From Bradyrhizobium sp. CCBAU 51627 (GTDB lineage: Bacteria > Pseudomonadota > Alphaproteobacteria > Rhizobiales > Xanthobacteraceae), in assembly GCF_028128765.1 (NCBI RefSeq), contig NZ_LBJG01000089.1, forward strand, positions 124,001 to 188,000: 64,000 nucleotides of DNA, read 5' to 3'. A model generated the notes under the pieces. The model was not told the DNA's origin. It did no database searches and saw nothing but the letters and a program-made list of their open reading frames with translations. Position 1 is the stretch's first letter. Each line of letters opens with the position of its first letter. Positions 1 through 10,853 of the stretch are shown piece after piece. The position numbers and the translations under genes are program-made.

Positions 1-206
1 TGATGAACCTGGCGGGTTTCTGCCGCAACTGCCTGTCCAACTGGCTGAAGGACGCCGCCGACGCGCAAGGCGTGCCCTTGAGCAAGGACGAGAGCCGGGA
101 AGCCGTCTACGGCATGCCCTACGAGACCTGGAAATCGAAGTACCAGGGCACGGCCACGCCCGAGCAGATCGAGGCGATGAAGAAAGTCCATCCACACGGG
201 CATTGA
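1..206 (+). CDS. DUF1244 family protein, 3' part (5' end outside window)
   Basis: The reading frame is open to the window edge and ends at a TGA at 204-206. The visible 67 residues contain the Cys-containing segment LAGFCRNCLSNW and the motif YGMPYETWK, which I recognise as typical of DUF1244, a small conserved proteobacterial family of about 100 residues with no assigned function. The first ATG (position 3) falls inside the conserved block, where family members usually read DLMNLAGFC, so it is unlikely to be the true start and the gene is treated as truncated by the window. The two cysteines three residues apart could bind metal, but that is inference. A palindromic repeat lies directly downstream. 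Confidence 0.8.
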   Translation, partial: MNLAGFCRNCLSNWLKDAADAQGVPLSKDESREAVYGMPYETWKSKYQGTATPEQIEAMKKVHPHGH

Positions 207-216
207 GTAATTCGTT

Positions 217-300
217 CCGTCATTCCCGGGCGGTCCGCAGGACCGAACCCGGAATCTCGAGCTTCCGGGTTCGATGCTTCGCATCGCCCGGAATGACAAC
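217..300. repeat. Palindromic intergenic repeat
   Basis: The segment is an extended imperfect palindrome. Its outer ends are gtcattcccggg and cccggaatgac, and the core is gaacccggaa / ttccgggttc around a central ctcgag. This fits a class of repeat that is very abundant between genes in Bradyrhizobium (GTCATTCC...GGAATGAC ends). It follows the DUF1244 stop by about 12 bp and could form a strong transcript hairpin. Confidence 0.75.
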
Positions 301-439
301 GTCATCTCCTGTGGGCGCGCTGTGGACGAGCGCGATGCTTGCTTGAACGCGGCAGGCACGAACCCTAACAGTGCTGCCAGCACGCGCGGTGAGGATGCCG
401 GCGTCACCTCGTTTTGCCAGTTCCATTGGGAGTACCAAG

Positions 440-712
440 ATGGCCACCTCCGCCGCCGTCCGCGACGACGAGCCCGCGACGAAATTTGCCAAGGACCAGC
501 TCAAATCCATCATCGAGCGCATCGAGCGGCTGGAGGAAGAGAAGAAGGCGATCTCCGACGACATCCGCGACGTCTATGCCGAGAGCAAGGGCAACGGCTA
601 CGACGTCAAGGCGTTGCGCACCATCGTGCGCCTGCGCAAGCAGGATCCCAACGAGCGTGCCGAGGCCGAGACGATCCTCGAGACCTACATGCAGGCGCTG
701 GGAATGCTCTGA
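440..712 (+). CDS. gapR: GapR-type DNA-binding protein (DUF2312)
   Basis: A 90-residue protein matching the DUF2312/UPF0335 family, whose Caulobacter member GapR is a chromosome-structuring protein that binds overtwisted DNA ahead of replication and transcription. Conserved family segments are visible: QLKSIIERIERLEEEK at about residues 20-35 (coiled coil), then VYAESKGNGYDVKALR and VRLRKQDPNER, ending in the family-typical QALGML. Length equals the usual 85-95 residues. The ATG at 440 was chosen because the sequence upstream of it (an open frame from 371) is not family-like; a weak GGGAG lies about 10 nt before it. It appears monocistronic. Confidence 0.9.
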   Translation: MATSAAVRDDEPATKFAKDQLKSIIERIERLEEEKKAISDDIRDVYAESKGNGYDVKALRTIVRLRKQDPNERAEAETILETYMQALGML

Positions 713-799
713 GGCGTTCGCCCGGCCGGCAAAGTCCGGCCCGCCCAGCTTGGGTAAAACTTCTGCGTCTGCTAGAATGCTCGGTGAAGGGACCGAGCG

Positions 800-2566
800 A
801 TGGATGTGCCTGGACCAGAGCGCAGGCTCGCCGCGGTCCTCGCCGCCGATATGGTCGGCTTCAGCCGGCTCATGGAGGTCGACGAGGCGGGCACCCTTGC
901 GCGCCTGAAGACCCATCGGGTCGAACTCATCGATCCGGCGATTGCCAAGAATCGCGGCCGCATCATCAAGACGACCGGCGACGGCATGCTCGCCGAATTC
1001 CATAGCGTCGTCGATGCCGTGCTCTGTGCCGCCGAGGTTCAGCGCCGCATGGCACGGCGCAATGCCGATGTGCCGCCGCCGCGGTGGATACAATTCCGTA
1101 TCGGTATCAATTTGGGCGATGTGATCGTTGATCAAAACGACATCTTCGGTGATGGCGTCAACGTCGCGGCGCGACTGGAGGCGCTGGCTGAGCCTGGAGG
1201 AATCTGCGTTTCAGGCGCGGTGCGCGATCAGGTCGGCGACCGGTTGGATGGCGTTCAGTTCGACGACCTCGGCGAACAGAGCGTCAAGAACATTGCCCGC
1301 CCGATCCGCACTTTTCGCATTCGGCTCGCGGAAGGGCCTGCAAGCCTGCCCGATCTGGCGAGGGCTGCTGTGACGCCAGCCGGTGTCTCGAAGAAGCCCT
1401 CCATAGCCGTGCTGCCATTCGCCAATATGAGTGGCGATCCGGAGCAGGAGTTTTTCGCGGATGGTCTCACCGAGGACATCATCACCGAGCTTTCACGCTT
1501 CCACGATTTGCTCGTCATCTCCCGCAACTCGACCTTCGTCTACAAGGGCAAGGCCGTAAAGGTCCAGGACATCGGCCGCGAGTTCGGTGTCGACTACGTG
1601 ATCGAGGGCAGCGTGCGCAAGGCCGGCGGACGGGTTCGCGTAACCGTGCAACTGATCGACGCCCAAACCGATCGCCACATCTGGGCCGAACGCTACGATC
1701 GCGAGCTCCAGGATATCTTCGCCATCCAGGACGAGATGACGTGCGCAATCGTCGCGACGCTCCCCGGCCGCGTCGAAGCGGCAACGCACGACCGGACCAC
1801 GCGCAAGACGACTGACAACATGCCCGCCTACGAATGCGTGCTGGCAGCAAAGCTCCTGCATCACCGTTCGAACCGCGACGATAATGCGCAGGCGCAGAGG
1901 CTGCTCGATCGGGCGCTGGCGCTGGATCCGAATTATGCCCACGCTCACGCCTGGAAGGCATGCGTGCTCGGCCAGTGCTGGACCTATGGCTGGTACTCCG
2001 ACCGCGAAGCGATCTTCGCGCAGGTAGCCTCCGAACTGGAGATCGCGTTGGCGCTCGATGACAATGATGCGGACGTGCATCGGATCCTCGCGGCGCTCAA
2101 TCTGACGCGTCACGACTTTGAAAGAGCCACCTATCATCAGGAGCGTGCACTCGCTCTCAACCCGAATTACGATCTGGTCGTGGTGCAGCAGGGAGAGCTC
2201 CTGACCTGGCTGGGCCTGCCGGAGGAAGGCATCGACTGGATCAAGAAAGCGATGCGCCTCAACCCCTATCATCCCGAGCGCTTCTGGAGCCATCTCGGCC
2301 GCGCCTACTATTGCGCGGAGAAATACGCCGAAGCCGCGGTGGCGTTTTCAAGGATCACGCGCCCTGATCATACCCACCACGCGTTCCTGGCCGCGACATT
2401 CGCGCAGATGAAGAATGCGGTGGCGGCTGGCGCTCACGCCGAGGAAGTCTTAAAGCGCGAGCCAGGGTTCTCGGTGGCAGCTTATCTTGCGACGTTGCAC
2501 TACAGGCGCGAACTCGACCGGCAGCGCCATGAGGTTGGGCTCATTGCTGCCGGCCTACCGGCGTAA
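800..2566 (+). CDS. Class III adenylate cyclase with TolB-like and TPR region
   Basis: A 588-residue cytosolic protein. Residues about 8-170 form a class III nucleotidyl cyclase domain. The two metal-binding aspartates are D17 (LAADMVGFS) and D61 (TTGDGM), and the transition-state pair N121 and R125 is in NVAARLE, so the site looks intact for making cAMP from ATP. Residues about 195-330 begin SIAVLPFANMSGDPEQEFFA and resemble the TolB-like segment often fused to these cyclases. The remainder (about 335-580) is TPR-like, with motifs such as ALALDPNYAHAHAWKA and ALALNPNYDL. No membrane segment or signal peptide is seen. Rhizobial genomes carry many such soluble cyclases. The input signal cannot be deduced here. 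Confidence 0.9.
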   Translation: MDVPGPERRLAAVLAADMVGFSRLMEVDEAGTLARLKTHRVELIDPAIAKNRGRIIKTTGDGMLAEFHSVVDAVLCAAEVQRRMARRNADVPPPRWIQFRIGINLGDVIVDQNDIFGDGVNVAARLEALAEPGGICVSGAVRDQVGDRLDGVQFDDLGEQSVKNIARPIRTFRIRLAEGPASLPDLARAAVTPAGVSKKPSIAVLPFANMSGDPEQEFFADGLTEDIITELSRFHDLLVISRNSTFVYKGKAVKVQDIGREFGVDYVIEGSVRKAGGRVRVTVQLIDAQTDRHIWAERYDRELQDIFAIQDEMTCAIVATLPGRVEAATHDRTTRKTTDNMPAYECVLAAKLLHHRSNRDDNAQAQRLLDRALALDPNYAHAHAWKACVLGQCWTYGWYSDREAIFAQVASELEIALALDDNDADVHRILAALNLTRHDFERATYHQERALALNPNYDLVVVQQGELLTWLGLPEEGIDWIKKAMRLNPYHPERFWSHLGRAYYCAEKYAEAAVAFSRITRPDHTHHAFLAATFAQMKNAVAAGAHAEEVLKREPGFSVAAYLATLHYRRELDRQRHEVGLIAAGLPA

Positions 2567-2615
2567 TCGAGGGAAAGCGTAGAAGAGCAGAAGGAGCTTT
2601 GCTGACGCCGAAGCG

Positions 2616-4229
2616 TCAGCGCAGCGCGGCGGTGCGCATGACGAACGAGGTCGTCTCGATCTTGGCGGTCGCGCTGCCCGAGAAACTGTCGCAGGACAAA
2701 CCCTGCATGGGATCGTCGGTGAAGCCCATGGCGATCACAGTCTGCGGTTTCACGAAATAGCCGCGCAACGCAACCATATCGAGCTCGCCCATCAGCGTGA
2801 CGGACATCGCGCGGCTGGCGCTCGGCGACAGCATCACGATCTTGAGCCAGATGCTCTCGCCCTTGGCCGCGGACAGCCGGGTCGCCGTGGCGATCACGCC
2901 GTCGGTGTTCTTGCCAACGACGGTGTTGATCTCGGTGGCCGGCGCCTGGTTGCGGGCCGAGGCGGCGCGCGCCGTGCGCGTGACCGGCGCAGAAGCGGTG
3001 ACGACCTTGGTGCGATCCACCGGAGAGGCGGCCGGCGCGTAAGCCAGTGCCTGGAAGGCTGCGTTGGAAATGCTCGCCGTCGGTTGCGGATCGGTGGCCG
3101 CGGCAAGCGCCTGGCGAGCCTTCAACGCGGCGATTTGGGCCGGCGTCGCCTGCTGTGGCGCAGACGGAATATCGTCCCAGAAGCCGCGGGCATTGATGAT
3201 GTCGGCGGGAGTCTCGGGCTTGCCGGCGGCCGGCTTGTCAGCCACGGGCGCGGGCTTCGGTTGCGCAGCGAGCTGCGCGTCCGCCGAGGCGAGTTGGAGC
3301 GCGGCGGCGACCTGCGGCTTGGCGCGCGGCGTCGGCACCGGATCGGCCGGCTTGACTGCGGCGGCGACCACGGTCGGCGCCACTGGCTTGGCGGCCGGGG
3401 CGGGCGCGCCCTCATCATCCTCGTCACTGCTGGCGGCTGCCGGAGCCGATTTGCCCTTGAACAAGGCGGCGAAGAAGCCCGGCTTGCTGGCGCCGTCGCC
3501 ATCGCCGCGCCGCTCGATGTCGGCCTTCGCGAGCTCATAGCCTTTCAGCGGTACGCCATCGGTCGGGATATGGACCGTGCGCTCGTCCGGGAAGACGCGG
3601 ACGAGCTGGTCATGCGTCATGCGCGGCCAGTGCCGGACGTTGCCGGTGTCGAGATGCACGAAGGGCGAGCCGGAGGTCGGATAGAAGCCGACGCCGCCGC
3701 GCTGCAGGCGCAGGCCCGCGAAGCGGATCTGCTCCAGCGGCACGCCCGGAATGTAGAAGTCCATCGCATGACCCAGCATGTGCTGGCTGAAGCGCGCCAC
3801 GCCCGTATGGGCGGAGCGGCGGCGAAGCATGGCGTTGGTGGCGGGAGAGCGATAGGAGGAAATGATCTGGATCGGCTGCTTGCCGTCAACGTCGCGATAG
3901 ACTTCCCAGAGGATGTCGAACAGGTGACGGTCCATCACCGTCTCGTCCTGGGTGCGCCAATCACGCAGGAAGTGGTTGAGCTGCTTCAGCGCGGCTTCGT
4001 CGTAGCGGCCGTCGCGCTTGAAGGTGACGGTGAGATCTTCGCCCGAATGAGTGTGGTGGAAGGAGAGCGTCTTGGTTTCGTTCAGCGCGGCGGCGTTATG
4101 AACCGAACCGGCAGCCGCAAGCAGCACCAGCGAGGCGAGGCCGATCCGGGATCCGACCTTCACGCCCGCATGGGACAACGACAACGCAGCGAATTGGCGT
4201 GCGAAACCAGCCAGCACGTATGAGCCCAC
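2616..4229 (-). CDS. DUF882 (M15-like) murein peptidase with long Ala/Pro tail
   Basis: A 537-residue exported protein. A hydrophobic segment at about residues 29-48 looks like a signal peptide or anchor. Residues about 52-200 form a DUF882/YcbK-type domain related to peptidase M15, with zinc ligands visible as H154 and D157 (MLGHAMDFYI) and H192 (FVHLDTG). The rest is a low-complexity Ala/Pro/Lys linker followed by a short conserved-looking C-terminus. Family role: cleavage of peptidoglycan peptides in the periplasm. The frame begins at a GTG at 4229; another GTG lies at 4217, so the start is uncertain. A second cell-wall gene in the same orientation lies upstream. Confidence 0.85.
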   Translation of the reverse strand: MGSYVLAGFARQFAALSLSHAGVKVGSRIGLASLVLLAAAGSVHNAAALNETKTLSFHHTHSGEDLTVTFKRDGRYDEAALKQLNHFLRDWRTQDETVMDRHLFDILWEVYRDVDGKQPIQIISSYRSPATNAMLRRRSAHTGVARFSQHMLGHAMDFYIPGVPLEQIRFAGLRLQRGGVGFYPTSGSPFVHLDTGNVRHWPRMTHDQLVRVFPDERTVHIPTDGVPLKGYELAKADIERRGDGDGASKPGFFAALFKGKSAPAAASSDEDDEGAPAPAAKPVAPTVVAAAVKPADPVPTPRAKPQVAAALQLASADAQLAAQPKPAPVADKPAAGKPETPADIINARGFWDDIPSAPQQATPAQIAALKARQALAAATDPQPTASISNAAFQALAYAPAASPVDRTKVVTASAPVTRTARAASARNQAPATEINTVVGKNTDGVIATATRLSAAKGESIWLKIVMLSPSASRAMSVTLMGELDMVALRGYFVKPQTVIAMGFTDDPMQGLSCDSFSGSATAKIETTSFVMRTAALR

Positions 4230-4430
4230 CCAGTCGACGAGCGTTCAAAATGGACTCTCCCGCCAACCCCGTTGGCACGCGAAAGAGGATGAACGCTTTC
4301 TTAAAACGAGAAGGTTAATTCGAGGTTGACCTTCCCGCCCCCAAACCAAGTCAGGTTACGATCCTAAACGGTTGACTGTGGCAAAAAAACGCCGGGATGC
4401 TCTGGCTCAGGTGCAGAATGGTTAACGCAA

Positions 4431-4459
4431 AACGACCCCATCCAAGGGATGGGGTCGTT
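4431..4459 (-). terminator. Hairpin terminator of the L,D-transpeptidase gene
   Basis: A perfect 13-bp inverted repeat (aacgaccccatcc / ggatggggtcgtt) with a 3-nt loop. It lies 43 bp past the transpeptidase stop and is followed, on the minus strand, by a short T run (cgttttgcg). It fits a Rho-independent terminator. Confidence 0.75.
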
Positions 4460-4501
4460 GATTTCGTTGCGGAAGTTCAGGCGGTCGCGCGCCGCCCAAG
4501 C

Positions 4502-6793
4502 TCAGCGCGTGAACACCCGCTGGGACCGGCGGCCGACCGGGGCGGGCGGTGGGGTCGGGGGCCCGCCGCCGAACAGGCGCTCGAAGAAGTTCAGACCGGA
4601 CGAGCCGCCGCCATTGTTGGCGAACGCCACGCCGCTCGGCAGCGTGGTTGCCGGGCGCGAGTAGCTCGGCTGGGAATGTGCGACGATCATTTCGAGGTCC
4701 TTGCCGCGGCCGTTCTTGAGGATGTTGATCATGGTCGCGTCGCGGCCATAGACGTCCTTGCGGAACTGCAGCTTGCCGGCGTCGTCGACGAACGCGGTCT
4801 GGTAGGTGATGTTGACCGGGATCGGCGTCGGGAACTTCAGATCGACCTCACCCGAGCCATACATGCTGCGCACACGCTCCGGGGTGTAGTGCTCGTTCGG
4901 CATGGTGATGTTGAGCAGCACGGAGGCGTACTGATCCGGATATTGCACGCGCATGCAGCCGTGACTGAAGGCGCGCTCGTCCTTGGCGAACAGGTACTTG
5001 TCCGGCGTGTCGTGCTGATAGACCAGGAACTTGTTGGGGAAGTTGAAGCGGATGCGGCCGAGCGCATTGGCTTCGCCGGGCGGCTGGGAGATGTGCACCG
5101 AACCGTCGCGGTTCTGCTCGAGCTTCAAGCCCATGCGCTGAAGCACGGTCGGGTCCTGCTGCAGCGCCGGCAGATATTCACCATAGACGATCGACGGCGG
5201 CACGTTCCAGGTCGGGTTGACCGTGATGTACTTCATCGTCTCAGTCAGCAGCGGGGTTGCATGCTGGCCCGGCTTGCCGGTGACGACGCGGGTGGTCCAG
5301 ACCTGCTGGCCGCGCTGCATCACCTTCAGCGTGTAGTCGGGGATGTTGAGGATGACGTAGGCATCGCCCAGCGAGGGCGCGCCGAGGTCGCGCGGCAGCC
5401 AGCGCCAGCGCTCCATGTTGACCAGCACCGTGTCGATCTGCTTGTCACGCTTCGGGCTGTTCAGCGCCTTGACGGTCTTGTCGTCGAGCACGCCGGTCAC
5501 CTTCATCTCGGCGCCGTCCTGGAATTTGCGCACGGCTTCGGCGACTGTTGCGTCATAATGGTCGTCGCTCGCGTTCTCGGTGATGCCGAGCTTGGCGCGG
5601 AGCTGCGGTACGCGCGGATCCTGCACGACGGTCTCGGCCTGCTTCTTGCCCCTGGCCGGCGTGTATTTCAGCGTCGGGCCGTCGGCGATCTGGATCACCG
5701 GACCGTCGCCCTGGCCGCGCAGCTGCGCGAGCTTGGCCTTCAGCTCCTTGTAAAGCTTCTGCGGCGGGTTGTAGCTGTCGAGCGCGGCGGAGGCGTCGGC
5801 AGCGGTCGTCACCTTGGCCAGCACCTCGTTCGGATCGACCGGATGCTCGGGATAGAGGATGTCGGCGCTGACCTGGGACCAGTGCACGCGGCCGCTCTGG
5901 GCCTGGCGCGCATAATCGAGCATGCTGGCGGTGAGTTTCAGCTCGGCATCGGCGAGGGCGTCGGGCGTCGTCGCCGCGGCGAAATCCGGCACGGGATAAT
6001 CGGCGGGATTGAGACCGTCGGAGGCCGCATCCTTCAGCCGCGCGATCACGCCCTTCGCGGTAGCGGTCAGGGCGCCTCCTTGCGTCCACACCGGCGCGAA
6101 GTCGCGGCCACCGTAGAATTTCTCGACGGCTGCACGCTCGTTCTTGCGCTCGAAATGGCGCGAGGTCTTGGCGCCGATGATGTCCTTGAGCTTGTCGGCG
6201 ACCGGCTGGTCGGCGGCGGGAACGTTGCTCGCGGCTTTTACCGGCTCGGCGGCCGGGGTCGCCGCTGCCGCAGGAGCGGCCGCCGGCGCCGCTGCAGTAT
6301 CCGCCTTTGCAGGTTCGGAATTGGCAGGCTCAGATTTGGCTGCTTCAGATTTGGCGGGCTCGGTCTTCGCAGGCTCAGTGGTGGCCGTCTCGCTCTTGGC
6401 CGGCTCGCTCTTCGCAGTGTCGCTCTTCGCAGTGTCGCTCTTCGCAGTGTCGCTCTTGGGCGCCTCGGTTGCGGGCGTGGTTGCGACGTCGGACGGCTTG
6501 GTCTCGACCTTGACGGGGGCGGGAGCAGCTTCGGCCTTGGCTGGCTCCCTGGCGGCTTCCTTCGGCGCGTCCTGCAGTGTGGCGGTGGTGTCGAGCTTGA
6601 TATCGGAGGCGGTCGGGGGCGGGACGTTTGCGGGCTCGGGGCGCGGGATCGCGGCTTCGATCGCGAGCTCGGCAGCGCTGCTGCGCGCCTGATCCTGTGC
6701 CAGCGCCGAGCCGGCGGATACCGTGAGGAATGTTGCTGCGACCGTCGCCAAAACGCGGTCAAATCCTACACGGTGGTTCAAACAGTCACGCAT
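4502..6793 (-). CDS. L,D-transpeptidase, YcbB-like (YkuD domain)
   Basis: A 763-residue periplasmic enzyme predicted to make 3-3 peptidoglycan cross-links or attach envelope proteins. Residues 1-32 form a signal peptide ending SALAQ. A long Ala/Pro/Lys/Glu linker (to about residue 190) contains pentapeptide repeats of the TAKSD type. A scaffold domain of the YcbB type follows (EKFYGGRDFAPVWTQ), then a peptidoglycan-binding-like segment (AVRKFQDGAEMKVTG) and a C-terminal YkuD catalytic domain. The catalytic SHGCMRVQ motif places the nucleophile at about C613 with H611 beside it. The length is larger than usual because of the linker. The ATG at 6793 is directly followed by the signal peptide. 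Monocistronic, with its own terminator. Confidence 0.92.
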   Translation of the reverse strand: MRDCLNHRVGFDRVLATVAATFLTVSAGSALAQDQARSSAAELAIEAAIPRPEPANVPPPTASDIKLDTTATLQDAPKEAAREPAKAEAAPAPVKVETKPSDVATTPATEAPKSDTAKSDTAKSDTAKSEPAKSETATTEPAKTEPAKSEAAKSEPANSEPAKADTAAAPAAAPAAAATPAAEPVKAASNVPAADQPVADKLKDIIGAKTSRHFERKNERAAVEKFYGGRDFAPVWTQGGALTATAKGVIARLKDAASDGLNPADYPVPDFAAATTPDALADAELKLTASMLDYARQAQSGRVHWSQVSADILYPEHPVDPNEVLAKVTTAADASAALDSYNPPQKLYKELKAKLAQLRGQGDGPVIQIADGPTLKYTPARGKKQAETVVQDPRVPQLRAKLGITENASDDHYDATVAEAVRKFQDGAEMKVTGVLDDKTVKALNSPKRDKQIDTVLVNMERWRWLPRDLGAPSLGDAYVILNIPDYTLKVMQRGQQVWTTRVVTGKPGQHATPLLTETMKYITVNPTWNVPPSIVYGEYLPALQQDPTVLQRMGLKLEQNRDGSVHISQPPGEANALGRIRFNFPNKFLVYQHDTPDKYLFAKDERAFSHGCMRVQYPDQYASVLLNITMPNEHYTPERVRSMYGSGEVDLKFPTPIPVNITYQTAFVDDAGKLQFRKDVYGRDATMINILKNGRGKDLEMIVAHSQPSYSRPATTLPSGVAFANNGGGSSGLNFFERLFGGGPPTPPPAPVGRRSQRVFTR
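6406..6450. repeat. 15-bp tandem repeat inside the transpeptidase gene
   Basis: Three perfect consecutive copies of cgctcttcgcagtgt, encoding repeated TAKSD units in the linker, with degenerate copies on both sides. Copy-number changes would stay in frame. Confidence 0.85.
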
Positions 6794-7139
6794 TGTGTCG
6801 CACCCCTTGGGTGAACTGTCCCTCGTGGACAGCTTTCGTTATTGCCTAATTGAGCTTCGGCCAGACCGTGCCGGCCTCTTGAAAGTTCGACGCCTGCACG
6901 CAACGATTCATACGCCGACGATATACAGGCCCCGTTTTTGCAGCTAGCGCTACCCCGGGAAACTCACGACAAACTGACTTCAAGACAGCCTGTTTGCAAC
7001 GGATTGTGCGCCTTCGCCGCGTGCTTTTCCCGATGTCTGTCACTTCCAAGTCACGGTTTGAGTCGCCGCCGAATTTTGCCGTAATTCAACGGCTTGCGGG
7101 CGCGTCAATGCCGTGCGCGTCCCCTCGTTCGCATGAGGC
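6794..7139. other. Intergenic region without a gene
   Basis: 346 bp between the transpeptidase start and the regulator's stop. It must hold the transpeptidase promoter. No convincing reading frame with a ribosome-binding site, repeat or strong terminator was recognised; a gccagaccgtgccggc motif near 6860 is at most a weak stem. Confidence 0.5.
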
Positions 7140-8636
<1,497 letters not shown>

Positions 8637-8763
8637 GGTGTTCCCCGCACGCTACTACTATCTGTCTCGAATCGGGTCACTCTGGCCGAAGCCGATTAAC
8701 GCACTCTTAAACCTTGATGCCCCCGCACGCCGTCGCGACTGTTGAACACAGGTTTTCCACACG

Positions 8764-10644
8764 ATGAATTCGCGCCCCAGCTCCGCTCTCAAAAGACCAG
8801 CCACCAGGACATCCGTCGCCAAGAAATCCGCCGTCAAGGCAAAACCCTCCGCAAAGCCTGCGAGCAAGACCGGCAAGCTTCCGGAGTGGAACCTCGCCGA
8901 TCTCTATTCCGGAATCGACGCGCCGGAAGTGGCGCGCGATCTCGAAAAGATGGATGCCGATTGCGTCGCGTTCGAGACCGACTACAAGGGCAAGCTCGCG
9001 ACAGGCACAGCAAAGGAAGATGGCGGAAAATGGCTCGCGGATGCCGTGCGACGCTACGAGGCAATCGATGATCTCGCCGGCCGTCTCGGCTCCTATGCCG
9101 GTCTCGTCCATGCCGGCGACAGCGTGGATCCCAAGATTTCAAAGTTTTACGGCGATGTCTCGGAGCGATTGACGGCGGCGTCGACGCATCTGTTGTTCTT
9201 CGCTCTCGAGCTCAACCGCATTGATGACGATATTTTGAACCGCGCGATGCAAGCGCCTGAGCTCGCGCACTACCGTCCGTGGATCGAAGATCTGCGCAAG
9301 GAGAAGCCGTATCAACTCGACGACAAGCTCGAGCAGCTGTTCCTGGAGAAGGCGCAGACCGGCTATTCCGCCTTCAACCGGCTTTTCGACCAGACCATCT
9401 CCGGCCTGCGCTTCAAGGTCGGGGCAAAAGAGCTCGCAATCGAACCGACGCTGAATCTGCTGCAGGACCGCGACGGCGCCAAGCGCAAGGCCGCGGCGGA
9501 AGCGCTGGCAAAGACCTTCAAGGCCAATGAGCGCACCTTTGCTCTGGTCACCAACACGCTCGCCAAGGACAAGGACATTTCCGATCGCTGGCGCGGTTTC
9601 AAGGATGTCGCAGATTCCCGCCATCTGAACAATCGCGTCGAGCGCGAGGTGGTGGACGCGCTGGTCGCCTCGGTGCGCGCGGCCTATCCGAAGTTGTCGC
9701 ATCGCTACTACGCGCTGAAGGCGAAGTGGTTCGGCAAGAAGCGGCTGGCCTATTGGGACCGCAACGCGCCGCTGCCGTTTGCCGCGACCGACGTGATCGG
9801 CTGGCCGGATGCGCGCAACATGGTACTGACGGCCTATCGCGGTTTCTCGCCAAAGATGGCCGACATCGCCGAGCGCTTCTTCACCGACCGCTGGATCGAC
9901 GCGCCGGTACGTCCGGGCAAGGCGCCAGGTGCCTTCTCCCATCCGACCACGCCGTCGGCGCATCCCTATGTCCTCATGAACTACCAGGGCAAGCCGCGCG
10001 ACGTGATGACGCTGGCGCACGAGCTCGGCCACGGCGTGCACCAGGTGCTCGCGGCAAAGAACGGCGCGCTGATGGCGCCGACGCCGCTGACGCTGGCGGA
10101 GACGGCGAGCGTGTTCGGCGAGATGCTGACCTTCCGGCGGCTTCTGGCGCAGACCAAAAGTGCAAAGCAGCGCCAGGCGCTGCTCGCCGGCAAGGTCGAG
10201 GACATGATCAATACCGTGGTGCGGCAAATCGCGTTCTATTCGTTCGAGCGCGCGGTCCACACCGAGCGCAAGAACGGCGAGCTCACCGCGACGCGGCTCG
10301 GCGAGCTCTGGCTGTCGGTGCAGGGCGAGAGCCTGGGGCCGGCGATCGAGATCAAGGCGGGCTACGAGAACTACTGGATGTACATCCCGCACTTCATCCA
10401 CTCGCCCTTCTACGTTTATGCCTATGCCTTCGGCGATTGCCTCGTGAACTCGCTCTATGCCGTCTACGAGAACACGGCCGAAGGTTTCGCCGAGCGCTAT
10501 CTCGACATGCTCGCGGCCGGCGGCACCAAGCACTATTCCGAGCTGCTGCGCCCGTTCGGGCTCGATGCCAAGGACCCGAAGTTCTGGGACGGCGGCCTCA
10601 GCGTCATCGCCGGGATGATCGACGAACTGGAGGCGATGGGTTGA
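8764..10644 (+). CDS. M3 family oligoendopeptidase (PepF-type)
   Basis: A 626-residue zinc metallopeptidase of the oligoendopeptidase F class, expected to cleave short peptides in the cytosol. The HExxH motif is HELGH with H419, E420 and H423. The third ligand should be the glutamate in LAETASVFGEM downstream. The N-terminal 40 residues are rich in Lys, Ala and Ser (KKSAVKAKPSAKPASK) and probably disordered. Family length is about 600, so the protein is complete. The ATG at 8764 follows an AT-poor stretch with no strong ribosome-binding site. No functional link to the neighbours is visible. Confidence 0.9.
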   Translation: MNSRPSSALKRPATRTSVAKKSAVKAKPSAKPASKTGKLPEWNLADLYSGIDAPEVARDLEKMDADCVAFETDYKGKLATGTAKEDGGKWLADAVRRYEAIDDLAGRLGSYAGLVHAGDSVDPKISKFYGDVSERLTAASTHLLFFALELNRIDDDILNRAMQAPELAHYRPWIEDLRKEKPYQLDDKLEQLFLEKAQTGYSAFNRLFDQTISGLRFKVGAKELAIEPTLNLLQDRDGAKRKAAAEALAKTFKANERTFALVTNTLAKDKDISDRWRGFKDVADSRHLNNRVEREVVDALVASVRAAYPKLSHRYYALKAKWFGKKRLAYWDRNAPLPFAATDVIGWPDARNMVLTAYRGFSPKMADIAERFFTDRWIDAPVRPGKAPGAFSHPTTPSAHPYVLMNYQGKPRDVMTLAHELGHGVHQVLAAKNGALMAPTPLTLAETASVFGEMLTFRRLLAQTKSAKQRQALLAGKVEDMINTVVRQIAFYSFERAVHTERKNGELTATRLGELWLSVQGESLGPAIEIKAGYENYWMYIPHFIHSPFYVYAYAFGDCLVNSLYAVYENTAEGFAERYLDMLAAGGTKHYSELLRPFGLDAKDPKFWDGGLSVIAGMIDELEAMG

Positions 10645-10853
10645 GGGCAGAGGTGCCTGAATTTGGGGCAGCGACGGCGCATGGGATCTGTTGAACTGCG
10701 GTTCAGCAAAAGCGATCCCGGCGTTGCCGGATCCGCGATAATCGGGATTCCAAATGAGCCTATTTGCTGGAAAACTGCACCTTCGTGCCGTTGCCCTGCC
10801 CGAAGGTTTAAGGTATCCCAGCCGAAGAATTCGACTTTCGACTGGGGACATCC

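Noticed and set aside
1126..1140. gttgatcaaaacgac inside the cyclase gene as an FNR-like site
   Set aside because: Inside a coding region and lacking the second half-site at the correct spacing.
4397..6814. 805-codon plus-strand open frame opposite the L,D-transpeptidase gene
   Set aside because: It is antisense to a gene with intact YkuD motif, signal peptide and terminator; the long frame results from GC-rich codon bias and has no family likeness.
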